Shown here piece after piece: positions 48,314 through 61,700 of a stretch of 64,000 nt of DNA. Location of the stretch: contig OX104129.1 of NCBI GenBank assembly GCA_944470555.2, positions 44,549,998 through 44,613,997 on the forward strand, given 5' to 3'. The stretch is from Heterobilharzia americana (Eukaryota; Platyhelminthes; Trematoda; Strigeidida; Schistosomatidae). Both the position numbers and the translations under genes were made by a program. The notes beneath the pieces are model-generated. The model had not been told where the DNA came from and did not search any database. It worked only from the letters and a program-made list of their open reading frames with translations. The first letter of the stretch is position 1. Each line of letters begins with the position of its first letter.

Positions 48314-49939
48314 GCCATGTTTATTTAAGAAAGTTCTCTATTTCTTTGATTTCACTTTTGGAGATTGCCTCATAAGTTACTTTTTCATGTAAATGGGATG
48401 AAATCATCGTTATTTCGTTTGTCATTTACTGCAAGAATAGTATGTTATTTTTCTACTGGATTTTTGCATTGGAGTGCATGAGTTCAAGTTGCCGTACTTC
48501 CCAACAGCGAAGAGAAAAGAAGTGAACAAACAGAATAATGTTAAACTAAAAATGTGACGGTTTGAGAAGTGAAACAAAAAATAATTACCGTTTATTACCG
48601 ACGTACAACACTGTGAATGATAAACAGTGAATTCATTTGTCTCACTGTGATCTTTTGCTAAGCATATGAATGATGATCTCCCAACATCTAGAAAATGTCA
48701 TCCAAGCAATTCACACTTTCTTGTAAGAATCAAAATTAACGCAGTAAACTTAACAGATTAATGCCATTTATCAGCCCAACCACGCCTAATTCCTTCGTAG
48801 GTTTACCTTGGTTCAGCTAACGTCTCATTTCGAGTTAGATAGCTAGTCATCATGTGCAACGTGCGTCGCACCCATGTAAACCAGTACATTTTAGTCTACT
48901 GAAGTATCTTTGTTATCTGGTAATCTCTGCATAACCTCATTGTTGTTCACTCCGTGCTCCTGCCTCATACGTTAAACACTACGACAACACATTATCAAAA
49001 CATGTGAAATTGTCATGTCGTCGAACTTCAATAGTCGTTTCATAGGCGTAGAGTGGGATAGAGTGAATTGTTATGTATTGCATTCACCCATTGACATGGA
49101 GATGGCCATAATTGGCAGATACTAAACCTGCCTTCTGTATCTATGCTGAGATTTTACCAGTAATCGGCCTATTATTTCAGACTATTGTTACAGCGTTGTG
49201 TAACATGTGGTAGATTCGAATCTTTGCTGAGGGCGTTCAGGAGATCTGTTATTTTCAACACCGCCTGAGAGGGTTATCTCTTTAGCGTACGCTAAACTGA
49301 CTGAAGAATTTCATGGTTTCGCAGCGATCCGTAAAGATTTACAGGTAAGCAGACTCACTTTCATCCGTGCATCTATAACAAAGTTATTTACAAATGGTAA
49401 CACCGGACAACCCTGATTAGCACTTGTTTTTCTTTATGCTTTTAAAAGATTTCAGTACTTGGTAGGTGATATTCATTTTTTTCATATTTGTTTTCGATTA
49501 CTAGATGTCTTAGAGTCTTTTTGCATAAAATGGAATCTAAATTATCTTACTAGGAATGAGGGGAAAAAAACCGCTAAACATAGTTCCGCAGACTGATGTA
49601 ATCATCACGCATATAATGTGGACTATGATCACATATATCCACTATATTTTTCAACCACATGACAGCGTAGAACTATTCATAGAGAAGTTTGTTTGAGATA
49701 TCAAACGCAAGCTTATATGTTGTAAATTCTAGCTTACCATTACTTTGACAAAGCTATTAGCACTAGATGGGGAAACATCAGTAAGGTCAATCTTGTCTTG
49801 TTTTTTACTAGTCGAGCAATATCTATATTCCAGAAAAATGAGGCCTATTGGTTATCATTACCTAAGGCAGTAACTTACTAACCTTATTGGGATCACGTAT
49901 GTATCTCCCTATGTAGCGTGTTATACTGATATTAGTGAC
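48314..49939. other. Intergenic region; PSMD9 promoter or first exon expected here or in the LINE-bearing stretch after it
   Basis: No exon is identified. A strong donor-like CAG|GTAAGC lies near 49343, preceded by an open frame in phase 0 (LTEEFHGFAAIRKDLQ). That frame would fit the phase of the PSMD9 exon at 52791 but does not resemble the start of PSMD9, so I do not assign it. Confidence 0.3.
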
Positions 49940-52665
49940 TGATCAGTTGGCGATATCAAAATTCTAATGGGCGACATGAATGCCAAACTGCGAGGAGCGG
50001 ACAACACAGGAAGAGAACTAACCATGGGTCGAGAAGCGCTAGCTGAAATGAACCAGAATGGAGAACTATTTGCAGAGTTCTGCGCATTCAACAATTTGGT
50101 GATTGGAGGCCAGGCACTGTGTTCAAGCACAAGGATATCCACAAAACGACATGTAGTTGATTTCACCAGACACCAGGACACACTAAAAATCAGATCAACT
50201 TCATCTCAATGTGAAGAAAGTGGAGACACAGCCAGCCTACTGGACACAAGATCAGATCAAGAAGGGGAGCAGATGTAGGTTCACACCACTCACTATTTAG
50301 TGCAAGCAACCTTCCGAATCAAGTTAAAAGCCTTCGATTCTAGGAAGTTGGTGATAGACCACAGTTGAAGTCCAATACCCAGAACAGAACAGCGACTGAA
50401 GGACAAAACTACAAAGGACATCTTCACGTCAGCCAGCCATCAAGACAAAATGGAAGATATCGAGCAACATCCTTGAACAAACCTGTGTGGATGAACACTG
50501 GAACTCTTTGAAAGCTAGATGGAAAGAAACCTGCATAACCGTATTAGGAAGGAAGAAGAAGAGGTGAGATAAGGAATGGATCTCGACAGACACATGGAAG
50601 CTGATAGAGCAGGGAGAGGATGATGGTGATGGTGAAGCAGAAGATAAACCAGTGCAGTGCAAGGATGCTCAACTACAAGAGGAACTGAGTACAACATAAA
50701 AACACTCCACTGGACAAAGAAGTGAAGAAGAGTGTGCGCAAAGACAAAAGACACTTCCACGACACACTGGCAAGTGAAACAGAACAGGCTGTAGGTAGAA
50801 GAGACAGAGACCTGACAACATTGTATCAAACAACCAGGTTACTATCTGGGAAGAGATCAACGCAGATGAAACCAATAAAAGATGATGACGGAAATTTAAT
50901 TATCAAAGAAAAGAAACAAAGGGAACGATGGACAGACCACTTCAAGAAGCTCTTGAATCGACCACCACCACTACCTGCACTTCATCCAGAAATACCACCT
51001 ACAGCCGCTGAACTACAAGTGAACACAAATCCCCCAACAAAAATGGAAGTTGTGAACGTCATAAAGCTACTGAAATACGCGAAAGCAGCAGGACCAGATG
51101 GGATCCTGCCAGAAGCACTGAAAACAGATGCAGAGACAACAGCGGACATGCTCACACCACTATTGCAGAAGGTGTGGAAGGAAGGAGAGGTACCTGCTTA
51201 CTGCTTGGAAGAAGGGTTACCTTGTCAAACTCCCGAAGAACGGAGACCTCAGTGTTTGCAAGAAGTGGCGCGGAATCACGCTCCTGTCCACCCAAGGCAA
51301 GCAAAATATTAAGCCGCATCATCCTGGAGAGACTAAAGGATGCACTGGATTCAAAACTACGACCGGAACAGGCTGACTGGCTGGCTGGCTGGTTTCAGGA
51401 AGTACAAATCATGTGTGGACCAAATTGCAACGCTGCACTACGCATCATCATAGAACAGAGCACAGAATGCCAGTCAACTCAACTCCACCTCAACTTCATC
51501 GACTTTGAAAAGGCCGGCATTCGACAGCGTCGACCAAGAGGTAATTTGGCAGCCAGCTGCTTCAACACTACGGAATACCACAAACCTTTATCAATCTCAT
51601 TCAACAACTATATGAAGATGCCACATGCCAGCCAAGCAATTCACAATGGGAAGCTCAGTGATGCTTTTGAAGTGAAGACAGGAGTAAAACAAGGCTGCCA
51701 CCTACTATCACCCATGACATTCCTCATTGTGTTGTGGTCGACTGGATCATGCAGCAAACAGTGGGGAGCGAGAAGAGGGGATACTCTGGACCACGGAAAA
51801 GAACCTAGAAGACTTGGATTTCGCCAGCGATGACTTGTGTCCAATGTCACACAAACTTGAAGATCTACAGGCGAAAACTAACAAGTTGACAGAAGAGGCG
51901 GGGCGGCGAAGACGGGACTTCAGGTGAATATAGAGAAGACAGAGGTGATGAGGATACCCCACCAACGCCACCACCACCACCACCAACAACAACAAACACC
52001 AATCACTATCAACAGGAGAAACTTAAAGGAAGTAGTCTCGTTCACCTATCTGGGCAGCACTGTTTCAACTACAGGTGGCATAGACACAGATGAGGATTTC
52101 AAGCAGACAGGATTGGGAAACCAAAACAGGCTTTCACTAATCTGAAGTCAGTGTGGAGGTCTTCTGCACTCAGCATGTGGAACGAGATCTGGATTTTCAA
52201 CACCAACGTCACGTCAGTGCTCCTATATGGTTCAGAAATTTGGCGCGTTAAGAAAGGCATTTCTAACAAACTGCAGACATTCATCAACAACTGCCTACTC
52301 TAGCTGGTTACTGAAGATCAGATGGCCAGAAAGAATAAGCAACAAGGAACTCTGGGAACGAACCAACCACGAAGCTATCGCTGAACAAATATGTAGTGGA
52401 AAGAAGTGGAGATGGATTGGGCATACACTGAGAAGGCCGACTAGGGACATCACGCGTCAGGCCAGGTACTCGAGTGGAACCCCGATGGGAAGCGACGAGT
52501 TGGGTGTCCAAGGCGAGGGTGACTTGGAGATCGTGGGAGGAAGAAATGAAAGCTTGTGGGCAATTGTGGTGCCCGGTTCAAAAGACTGCAGAAAAGAGAG
52601 TGAAATGGAGACATGCTACTGAAGTCCTATGTTTCACTAGGAACCCAAGGGACAAGTAATACTAA
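49940..52665 (+). mobile_element. LINE family 1 copy D, 5'-truncated
   Basis: A plus-strand copy starting in the endonuclease ([20 protein letters not shown] at 49962-50030). It passes through the linker and RT ([32 protein letters not shown] at 51817-51846, TEVMRIP, SFTYLGSTVS) to [11 protein letters not shown] and a CACTAGGAACCCAAGGG end with an AATAAT-type tail. The 5' 2 kb is nearly identical to copy B, including shared frameshifts (EKAGIRQRRPRGN), while the last 500 bp are nearly identical to copy E. It lies directly upstream of the first recognised PSMD9 exon. No clear target duplication was found. Confidence 0.85.
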
Positions 52666-52790
52666 TAATTACTGAAAATCTTTTCTTGATCTATACATTT
52701 CAAACAGTACTTTTAAATCATGAGATTTTGCCGGAGAGGCTTTGATTTCTAAAGACTGTACTTATTATTCCGTTTCCTTCACTTTTTCAG

Positions 52791-55700
52791 GCGACAGATA
52801 CAAATTCAGGGAAGTATGACATCCTCAAGTCCAAATATGATGCTTTAGTAAATGAGAAAAATAGGATTGAAAAAAGAATAGCTGAACTCAGTGAAGTACT
52901 TCAACAAGTAAGTACTGCTTTATTGGAAAACAATTTTTCGCTCGATGAGAGATCATTTGCTACATGATATGACATCCACACGTATCAAAATGTTTCAAAC
53001 CTGGCTTGTTACTGTTCATAAAATGTGTAGGTAGTGAAACTTGTGGCGACATGTTCTCGGAGAAGTACTAATGAACCTTCAAGTATGCTTGCTTCATTAC
53101 TAGTGGTCTGAACAAATGTAGTTTTCTAGGGATCAACAGACACATCGACAAAAGTACATCAGTTCACGCTTTCTCACTTCACAACAGCGTGGAAGAGAAA
53201 GCTGAATCGAAAAAGAATGACATAAAAGTTAAGAAAAGCATACCAGAGAAGGAAGATTAAAAAAACAGTAAAATTCTGTAGCAATTTGTTCGCTGGATAC
53301 GTCACAATAAATCACTATTATCTACTTACTATTTGTTATTAGTACTATTGTTTATCGAGTAAATAATACTATATCACTATTTAAAATATCCAGTAAACAA
53401 ATTGACATGAAATTATACCGTATCAAGCTCTATTCTTACCTTAAGCCAGTAAATTTGTTCAGGATTTCGAAAATGATAAACTATGTATACTTGCGGACCA
53501 CTGAATACGATTTCAAGTCGTATCACCAAGAGTCTTCAACCATTGATTCCTGTGGTCTAGGGGACTCGATTCAGGCGGACTACATCTGCCTACGTAGCTC
53601 AAATCAAGAACTTTATGTACTGGTATCACACTTTACTCTGACCACTCTTAGCTTTCGTGAAACTGTGTCGTTTTTTAACTGAATGAGGAACAGATCAATT
53701 AGTTGACTGTATTGCCTTAAGTCAAGCTTATTGGGGATATAAGTTATATGACTCAAAATTAGTTGGTGTGGCAGATATACATGTTTACTCTATCTTGCTT
53801 TCAGTCGTAAAATCTGTTATCCTATTTCTTTCTTTGTCTAGTTATCCCGTTTTTTTCTTTTTAGTTCACTATTATTATCATCATCATTGGTGTCATTCTT
53901 TTCATTTCCTTGATTTTCCTCTTGTTGACTTCCTTCCACTTCATGAGTGCAAAGAGACTGGAGATACACAACTGTGTCATTTCCTAAGCCAATTTTCCTG
54001 TTTGTTTTTGATTATACAGACTAAATAAATGTCTCCAACATTAAGGTCATGATGTACTCAACATCCATTCATCAGCTGGGTTCTAGAGCTTGGTTTGACG
54101 CGTCTGTAAGTGGTTAAACAAAAGTTGTGGGAAATTGATGATTAGTAATATCTCTTTTTTTATACAAGCCTAATGTCAGATAGTTTGTTTGTGTGGTGGA
54201 GTGTGAAATAAATACTATCCCCTTCGATACGCTTATTTTTTTAAATCCTATCTTTGTACAACATAAGGATAACAGGTGCAATTTACGAGATAAAATAAAA
54301 ATATCCCGGAGCATAAAACGGAAGGAAAATACAGAATAACAAATTATTGATGAAAGGGAAGACAGGTAACGTACTCAAACAGATTTTATTATTTGCCAAT
54401 AGTAGAAGTATTAAAAAAAGTAAAGCATGATCGACCGCCAGCAGTTTCGATTCTGAGCCATTTTAGAACCTATCTTGTGTCGTTTAATCGCGTTATCATT
54501 CGAACCGTATACAGGTATTGTGATAAACCAACAGACACGAATCTAATAACATCATGCTTCATCCTTTGGGACTTTGTCATGTACCGACTATTTGTTAGCT
54601 TCTTCCAACCAATGTTATCTGTATGTTGTTTTAGCTCTAGAAACAGGCACAGTTTTCACACTAAGCAACCGGCCCTCCCTAGTGTGTGATGATAGGTGAA
54701 ACTATCTAGCTTTTAAAATCTCGGTTCTTGAGGTGAGGTTCAGATCTGTGACCTACTAGTTGAGAATATATTTTTAAAACTTATAAACCATATCTTTCCA
54801 ACAGCTGCTTTCAGTCAGTCTTAAAGCGGGTAAACAGCGTAGAAGTCACTTCAATGACATTTGTAACATTATCAAGCCACTCACTCCGATGCTATGGGAA
54901 TGATGATCTCAAACATGCGCATGAAGTCATTGCTGTAGTATATAATTGTTCTCACTGTATTCCGAAATTCATTTGAATCTTTTGAAGAAAGGATGATCGA
55001 ACACAAATATAAGGTCGTCTATGCGTAAAATAGAACCGTTTTTGCCGGAGCGTCTTGGATCTGACTATCGTCTCAATCATGAGTGGTGGTTACTCATAAC
55101 TGAGAAGTAAGCTAAACACACTGAGTTAAACATCAAGACAATAAGGTAAAAGTTATATGTTTGTTTTAAGAGCAGGATGATTATGTTATTCTTACTTGAA
55201 ACTTCGCGTAAAGTTTTCTAAATGTATACTGCATTTTATTTTTCCTAAATATTTTGTTTACCTGCTTATTAACAGAATGGAAATGTTGAACTTGATACTC
55301 CATTAATTGATGATGAAGGTTTTCCGCGTTCTGATATTGATGTAGCTCTGATACGAATTACGCGAAATAATATTCGTTGTGAGTAGGTTGTTTGCCACTT
55401 TTAATATTTGTGTTATTTCCTTCAAAGATGATAAATGTCGGAGATTCTCATATATTTCAGTAGTATATTTAATGTGTATTAAGTTGTCTGTACACACCGG
55501 GACTCTTACTTTTACCATTGATTTAAGTTCATGTCAATTTCTCTATACCATTTGTAGCGGAAGAACTAAAATATTTTCCCAGATACTCTTTGTCAGAACT
55601 CAAAATGCGTAATACTATCCAATTCAAATCTTTAACCTCGTATATATATTTGTAATAAATAGTCAGCCATACATCTTGTGAAGGTTGCGATATGGTATTA

Positions 55701-58700
55701 CCAGTGAAACCACCATTGGCAAACCCTAATGACCACCACTGACCTAATGGTCTCAGGGTACTTTTGGTATGAGAAATAAAATGAGCAGAATCCTATGAAG
55801 AGTAGATTTTGAAACCGAGTTGAGAAGAAAATGAATGTATAGAATCGCTGTTTGACAAGAATCCTTAAATGCAATCCAACATAAAGCTTTTAAGATACCG
55901 AGGTAACAATCTTGACTACTGGGTCGTCTCAGTTATTATTATTTGTCCCTTGGGTTCCTAGTGAAACATAGGACTTCAGTAGCATGTCTCCATTTCACTC
56001 TCTTTTCTGCAGTCTTTTGAACCGGGCACCACAATTGCCCACAAGCTTTCATTTCTTCCTCCCACGATCTCCAAGTCACCCTCGCCTTGGACACCCAACT
56101 CGTCGCTTCCCATCGGGGTTCCACTCGAGTACCTGGCCTGACGCGTGATGTCCCTAGTCGGCCTTCTCAGTGTATGCCCAATCCATCTCCACTTCCTTCC
56201 ACTACATATTTGTTCAGCGATAGCTTCGTGGTTGGTTCGTTCCCAGAGTTCCTTGTTGCTTATTCTTTCTGGCCATCTGATCTTCAGTAACCAGCTAGAG
56301 TAGGCAGTTGTTGATGAATGTCTGTAGTTTGTTGGAAATGCTTTTCATGACGGGCCAAGTCTCTGAGCCATACAGAAGCACTGACCTGACTTGACTGGTG
56401 TTGGTGTTGAAAATCCAGATATTGTTCCACATGCTGAGTGCAGAAGATCTCCACACTGGTTTCAGACAAATAAACGCCTATCTTGCTTTTCCGATCCTCG
56501 CCACTTTGACATCCTCATCTGTGTCTGTGCCACCTGTAGTTGAAACGATGCCGCCTAGGCAGGTAGGTGAAAGCGGCGCTTCTTTTAGATTCCTCCCGTT
56601 CATAGTGATGGATGCTTGTTGTTGTTAGTTTGGTATCTTTATCACCTCCGTCTTCTCTACATTCACTTGAAGTCCCATCTTCGCTGCTTCTTCTGTCAAC
56701 TTGTTAGTTTTCACCTGTAGATCTTCCAATTTTTGCGACAGGACATTGGACATAAATCATCCTCGGTGAAATCTAAATCTTCTAGGGTCTTTTCACGATC
56801 CAGCGTTTACCCATCTTTTCGCTCCTCACAGTTTGCTGGATGATCCAGTCGATCACAATCAGGAAGATCACCGATAATAGTAGACAGCAGCCTTGTCTTA
56901 CCTCTGTCTTCACTTCAAAGGCGTCACTCAGCTTTCCATTATGAATCACTTGGCATGTGTCATTTTCATATAGTTGTTGAATGAGGTTGATAAAGGTTTG
57001 TGGCACTAAAACCGTAGTGTTAAGGCAGTTCCTAAATCTCCTCTCAGTTGACACTGTCGAAGACCTTTTCAAAGTCGATGAAGTTGAGGTGGAGTTGAGT
57101 TGACTGGCATTCTGTGCTCTGTTCTATGATGATGCGTAGTGCAGCGTTGCAATTTGGTCCACACATGATTTGTACTTCCTGAAACCAGCCAGCCAACCTG
57201 TTCCAGTGGTAATTTTGAATCCAGCACGTTTTCAAGTCTCTCCAGAATGATGCGGCTTAATATTTTGCTTGCCTTGGGTGGACAGGAGCGTGATTCCGCG
57301 CCACTTCTTGCAAACACTGAGGTCTCCGTTCTTCGGGAGTTTGACAAGGTAACCCTTCTTCCAAGCAGTAAGCAGGTACCTCTCCTTCCTTCCACACCTT
57401 CTGCAATAGTGGTGTGAGCATGTCTGCTGTTGTCTCTGCATCTGTTTCCAGTGCTTCTGGCAGGATCCCATCTGGTCACGTTGCTTCACCGGATTTCAGC
57501 AGACTTATGGTGTTCAGAACTTCACTTCTGCTTTTGTTGCAGGCCTTGTGTTTACTGATAGTTCAGTGGCTGGGCTGTAGGTGGTATTTCTGAATGAGTT
57601 GTAGGTGGTGGTCGATTCAAGATTTCTTTGAAGTGGTCAGCTCATCATTTCCTTTGTTTCTCCTCTTTGCTAACTAAGTTTCCTTCACTACCTCTCATTG
57701 GTTTCACCTGTGTTGCTCTCTTCCCAGACAGTAACCTGTTGATTTGATATGATGTTATCAGGTCTCTTTCTCACTTACCTGCTGTCTGTTCCACTTCACT
57801 TGCAAGTGTGTCGTAGAAATATCCTTTGTCTTTGCACACACTCTTCTTAACTTCTTTGTCCAATGTAGTGTTTTTTAGGTTGTATTCAGTTCCTCTTTTT
57901 GTTTTTCATCCCTACACTACACTGGTTCATCTTCTGCTTTACCATCACCATCATCCTCTCCCTGTTCTATCAGCTTCCATGTGTCCATTGAGCTCCATTC
58001 CATTCCTTGTCTTGCTTGTTCTTCCTTCCTATCACGGTTATGCAGGTTTCCTTCCACATCGCTTTCAAAGAGTTCCAGTGTTCATCTACACAGGTTTCCT
58101 CGGAGATGTTCCTTATGTCCCGTTTTTTCCTGATGACTGACGACGTGAAGATGTCCTTTGAAGTTTTGTCCTTCAGTTTCTGTTCTGGGTGTTGGACTTG
58201 AACTGTGGGCTATTATCAGCTTATTTGAAGGGTTTCAACTTGATTCAGAAGGTCCCTTGCACTAGATAGTGAGTGGTCTGAACCTACATCTGCTCCCCTT
58301 CTTGATCTTGTGTTCGGTAGGCTGGCTGCCTCTCCACTTTCTTGAGATTAAGATGAAGTCGACTTGATTTTAGTGTGTCCATGTTGCTTTGTGAATATTA
58401 TTGTGCTAGTATACAGTGCCTTCAATCACCAAATCATTAAATGTGCAGAGGTCTGCAAACAGTTGTCCATTCTCGTTCATTTCACCGAGTGCTTCTCGAC
58501 CCATGGTTAGTTCTCTTCCTATGTTGTCCGCTCCTCGTAGTTTGGCATTCATGTCACCTATTAGAATTTTGACGTCGCTAACTGGAGTCTCGTCCAGTAC
58601 TGATTTCAGTTGTCTTTAGAATTCCTCCTCTTAATCCGCATTATTTGTAGGTGCGTAGTGTTGCATTGTATAATTGTGACTTTCCTTCATTTCGAGTTGG

Positions 58701-61700
58701 ATTTTGCTTTCATGATCCTGATCCTGGAAGAGATTGGTTCCCATTGCCTGAGAGCCTTCGATGCTCTTTTGAGGGGGACATCATGATAGCCGCTCGAAAA
58801 CTCATTGTGCTCCTGGTTGTCGTCTGGGTGACGGTGTCGTTGTAGATTATTGACTCTCCAGTTGACAGTTTGGAGAATCCACTTCGATTCCGTCTGCAGA
58901 TTCCCAGCCTGGCACTTTTATGCTATACTTTCTCATCTCTTCTGCAATCTGGGCAGCCTTGCTAGGTTTATACATGGTTTGGACATTCCATGTCCCCACG
59001 TTTACTTTCGCTTTCATCGAGGGAGAGAAGACACATCGGCCAATTGGCTTGCCGAAGTCTTTCACCAACTGGCGTCATTTCGTCTCTCCGATTCCAGTGA
59101 GGAATAAGTTCATTTTTATTTTTTATATTTTCTTTGTGCTTTGAATTTTCTTTAGCGATTGGATTGGTTTTCCGGGTAGGATTGCTAGCCCTATTCCCAA
59201 CCTTCCCTCTTCATTCGGATTTAGGATCAGTTAGTAACTAGTGAACTAGTTAACCAGGCGAGGTTGGATCGTCTCAGTATGAAAGTTGTATCCGAGTCCT
59301 TTGGTTACAGTGCTCTGAGAAGAGTGTAAGATGTTGAAGTTGATTTGATTGATTAGTGCTTTGGATTTTCTATTATATTGACCTGATGCTTAGTAACAGG
59401 CAAATAAGCGATTTCTATGTCTATCACATGTGTGTGCGTTTATATATTTTTGTTGAAGTCACTAATTCATTGAGGTATACCCGAAAATGAGAAAAAAAAT
59501 CCTTCTCTATGATTGTCCATATTTTGTGTCTGGATGTTTTCTAGTTACTGGAGGAAAATTCTTGTAGCAATTATTTTTTCTGCATTTACCGTTAACTACA
59601 CATCAAGGATTTTAGATCGACAAGAATAAAGTGTTTTGTCAAGGATTAGTTAACTTCATTGTAGGTTCCATCACCAATTGACACTAATCGAGATTCGTTG
59701 ATAACAGGTACTATAAGTGACAGCATGAGAAGACATTTAAACTGAATTACAGATCGAAAGAAGTTATAAAGTATGAACCACGGCTATCTCAGTCAAAGTG
59801 ACAATGAATATGATGTTCCCCCTCTCTAATTCAAGTAGATTTGGATTGAGATGAAAACTTCTGACTGGAAACCCAGTGTAAGTACTATCAAGCAATAGTA
59901 ACGCGTCACGAATTCACATGGTAGTCGGACAAAACTCTTGGTGATTACAGTGAAATAAAAATCTGTTCAGCAGTCAGACCTCGTAGCTCAGTTGATAGAG
60001 CACCGGTTGAGAAACCCGGTGATCGCTGGCTCGAACCCCGCTACGGTTCAGATTTTTATTTCACCTTTATCACCCAGCATCAAAATTTGAACCTCAATGG
60101 TTGAACTTAAACTCACTCACCTCATAAAGTTGAGGTCTTGAATTTTCACCTAATTATTGTTTGTGGATGTGATTTGACAATTAGACTCATAAGAATCACT
60201 CGGCTGTCTAGCACTCATTAGTTTTCTATGCTTTAATACTTGATAAAAATTACCGTGAAGTATTGAAATTACGAGAAATCTTTTTTCAGGCTGTTGCATG
60301 AACATTAAACACACTGAGGTGTTTTATAGATGTGTACCAAATTTTTATTGTTTATCTCATGAATGAATGAATACCTGCTAGATTTTTAATATAAGAGATG
60401 ATATTTTTTCAGGTTTAAATACTGATCACCGACAAATAATGCTTGAATTAGAAACAGTGCTGTATGATATACATGAATATGCTCGTCAAAATCCATCTGA
60501 AAATAATTTTAATCCTAATGAATTAAAATCAAATGAAAATCAACAGGTTGATGACATGTCTGAAATTGTGAAAATTCCGTTTCTTCGAATAGACCAGATA
60601 TCACCTAATTCAGTAGCAGAACAAGCGGTAAGCACTTTTTTGCATATACATGGTTAATGCATGATATTGAAAAACTTTTATTTCTCAACTAAATTCACTT
60701 CAGTGACCTCTAAAAAACCAGCTTGATTCACTGCTTGATGGTGACTGGCAGTAGAACTCAAGATGAACTTTCCATCCTATTTGAAATTCTTCAGCTTCGT
60801 TTACTTGCACCCCAGTGGGTGATGTTGTTTCCATTGAGACTTTAACCTAGTGCCATAGCTTCAAACTTCAGTTTGATACTTTGTTGAGTGACTTTGAAAG
60901 TCACTATAGTAACTATTGAGATAATCAACTATCCTTTTATTTTATGAAAAAAAAACCACTTTTACAGCTGAGATGAAAAAATCCAATCGTTTATTTCAAT
61001 CGTTGCTGCGGTGGTCTTTAGAGTCACTTTACTTTGTTATATTTATCTCCAGGAATTTAACTAACAATCCACTTTCATATTCAGTTTGACCACTTGCTTT
61101 TCTGTCCAGCTGTCTTTATTTGAAAATGCGTAATTATTAACAATTCACTGCACTGTGTACTTCTTAACTGAATGCTCTTTTTGCTTAGTTTTATAGTAAT
61201 TCTTTCAGTCAGTGTTCATATATACGCTTTGAAGTTGTTAATTTTTCCAATGGTTTTGAGTTAACTTGTTAAAATTACGCTATATAAAATCTAGTTTTGA
61301 AAAAATAAAATAACAAATTGGTCATTGAGACGGTGGAGATTTAAGCTTTACTTTTTGGCAGTCGCTGCTGTGGATTTTCATTGAAACCCAAGTAGTTTTC
61401 TGAAACAATTTCAATAATTGTCTGTTTATACTAAGACTGATCTGGCAATCTACACAAACTAGTTGTGCGAACAAAAAACAGCCGCTTTAGGTACTCACGC
61501 TTCTACTGGCGATGCTGATTATTTAGCTCTAATATTCTTATTCACTTCCCGCCTACATCACTTTCATTGGTTGAAGCCAGGTATGTATGTAATATTCTAA
61601 ATCTTTGTAGTACTAAAATGGTAATACTTTTGATTTATTTTCGATAGGATTTAAAGGTTGGAGATCAGGTGCTTCAGTTTGGTTCGGTAACTGCTAAAAA

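Noticed and set aside
59977..60048. Functional tRNA gene
   Set aside because: The anticodon-type loop is nine bases instead of seven, and the T and acceptor stems are mismatched; tRNA-like repeat is the safer call.
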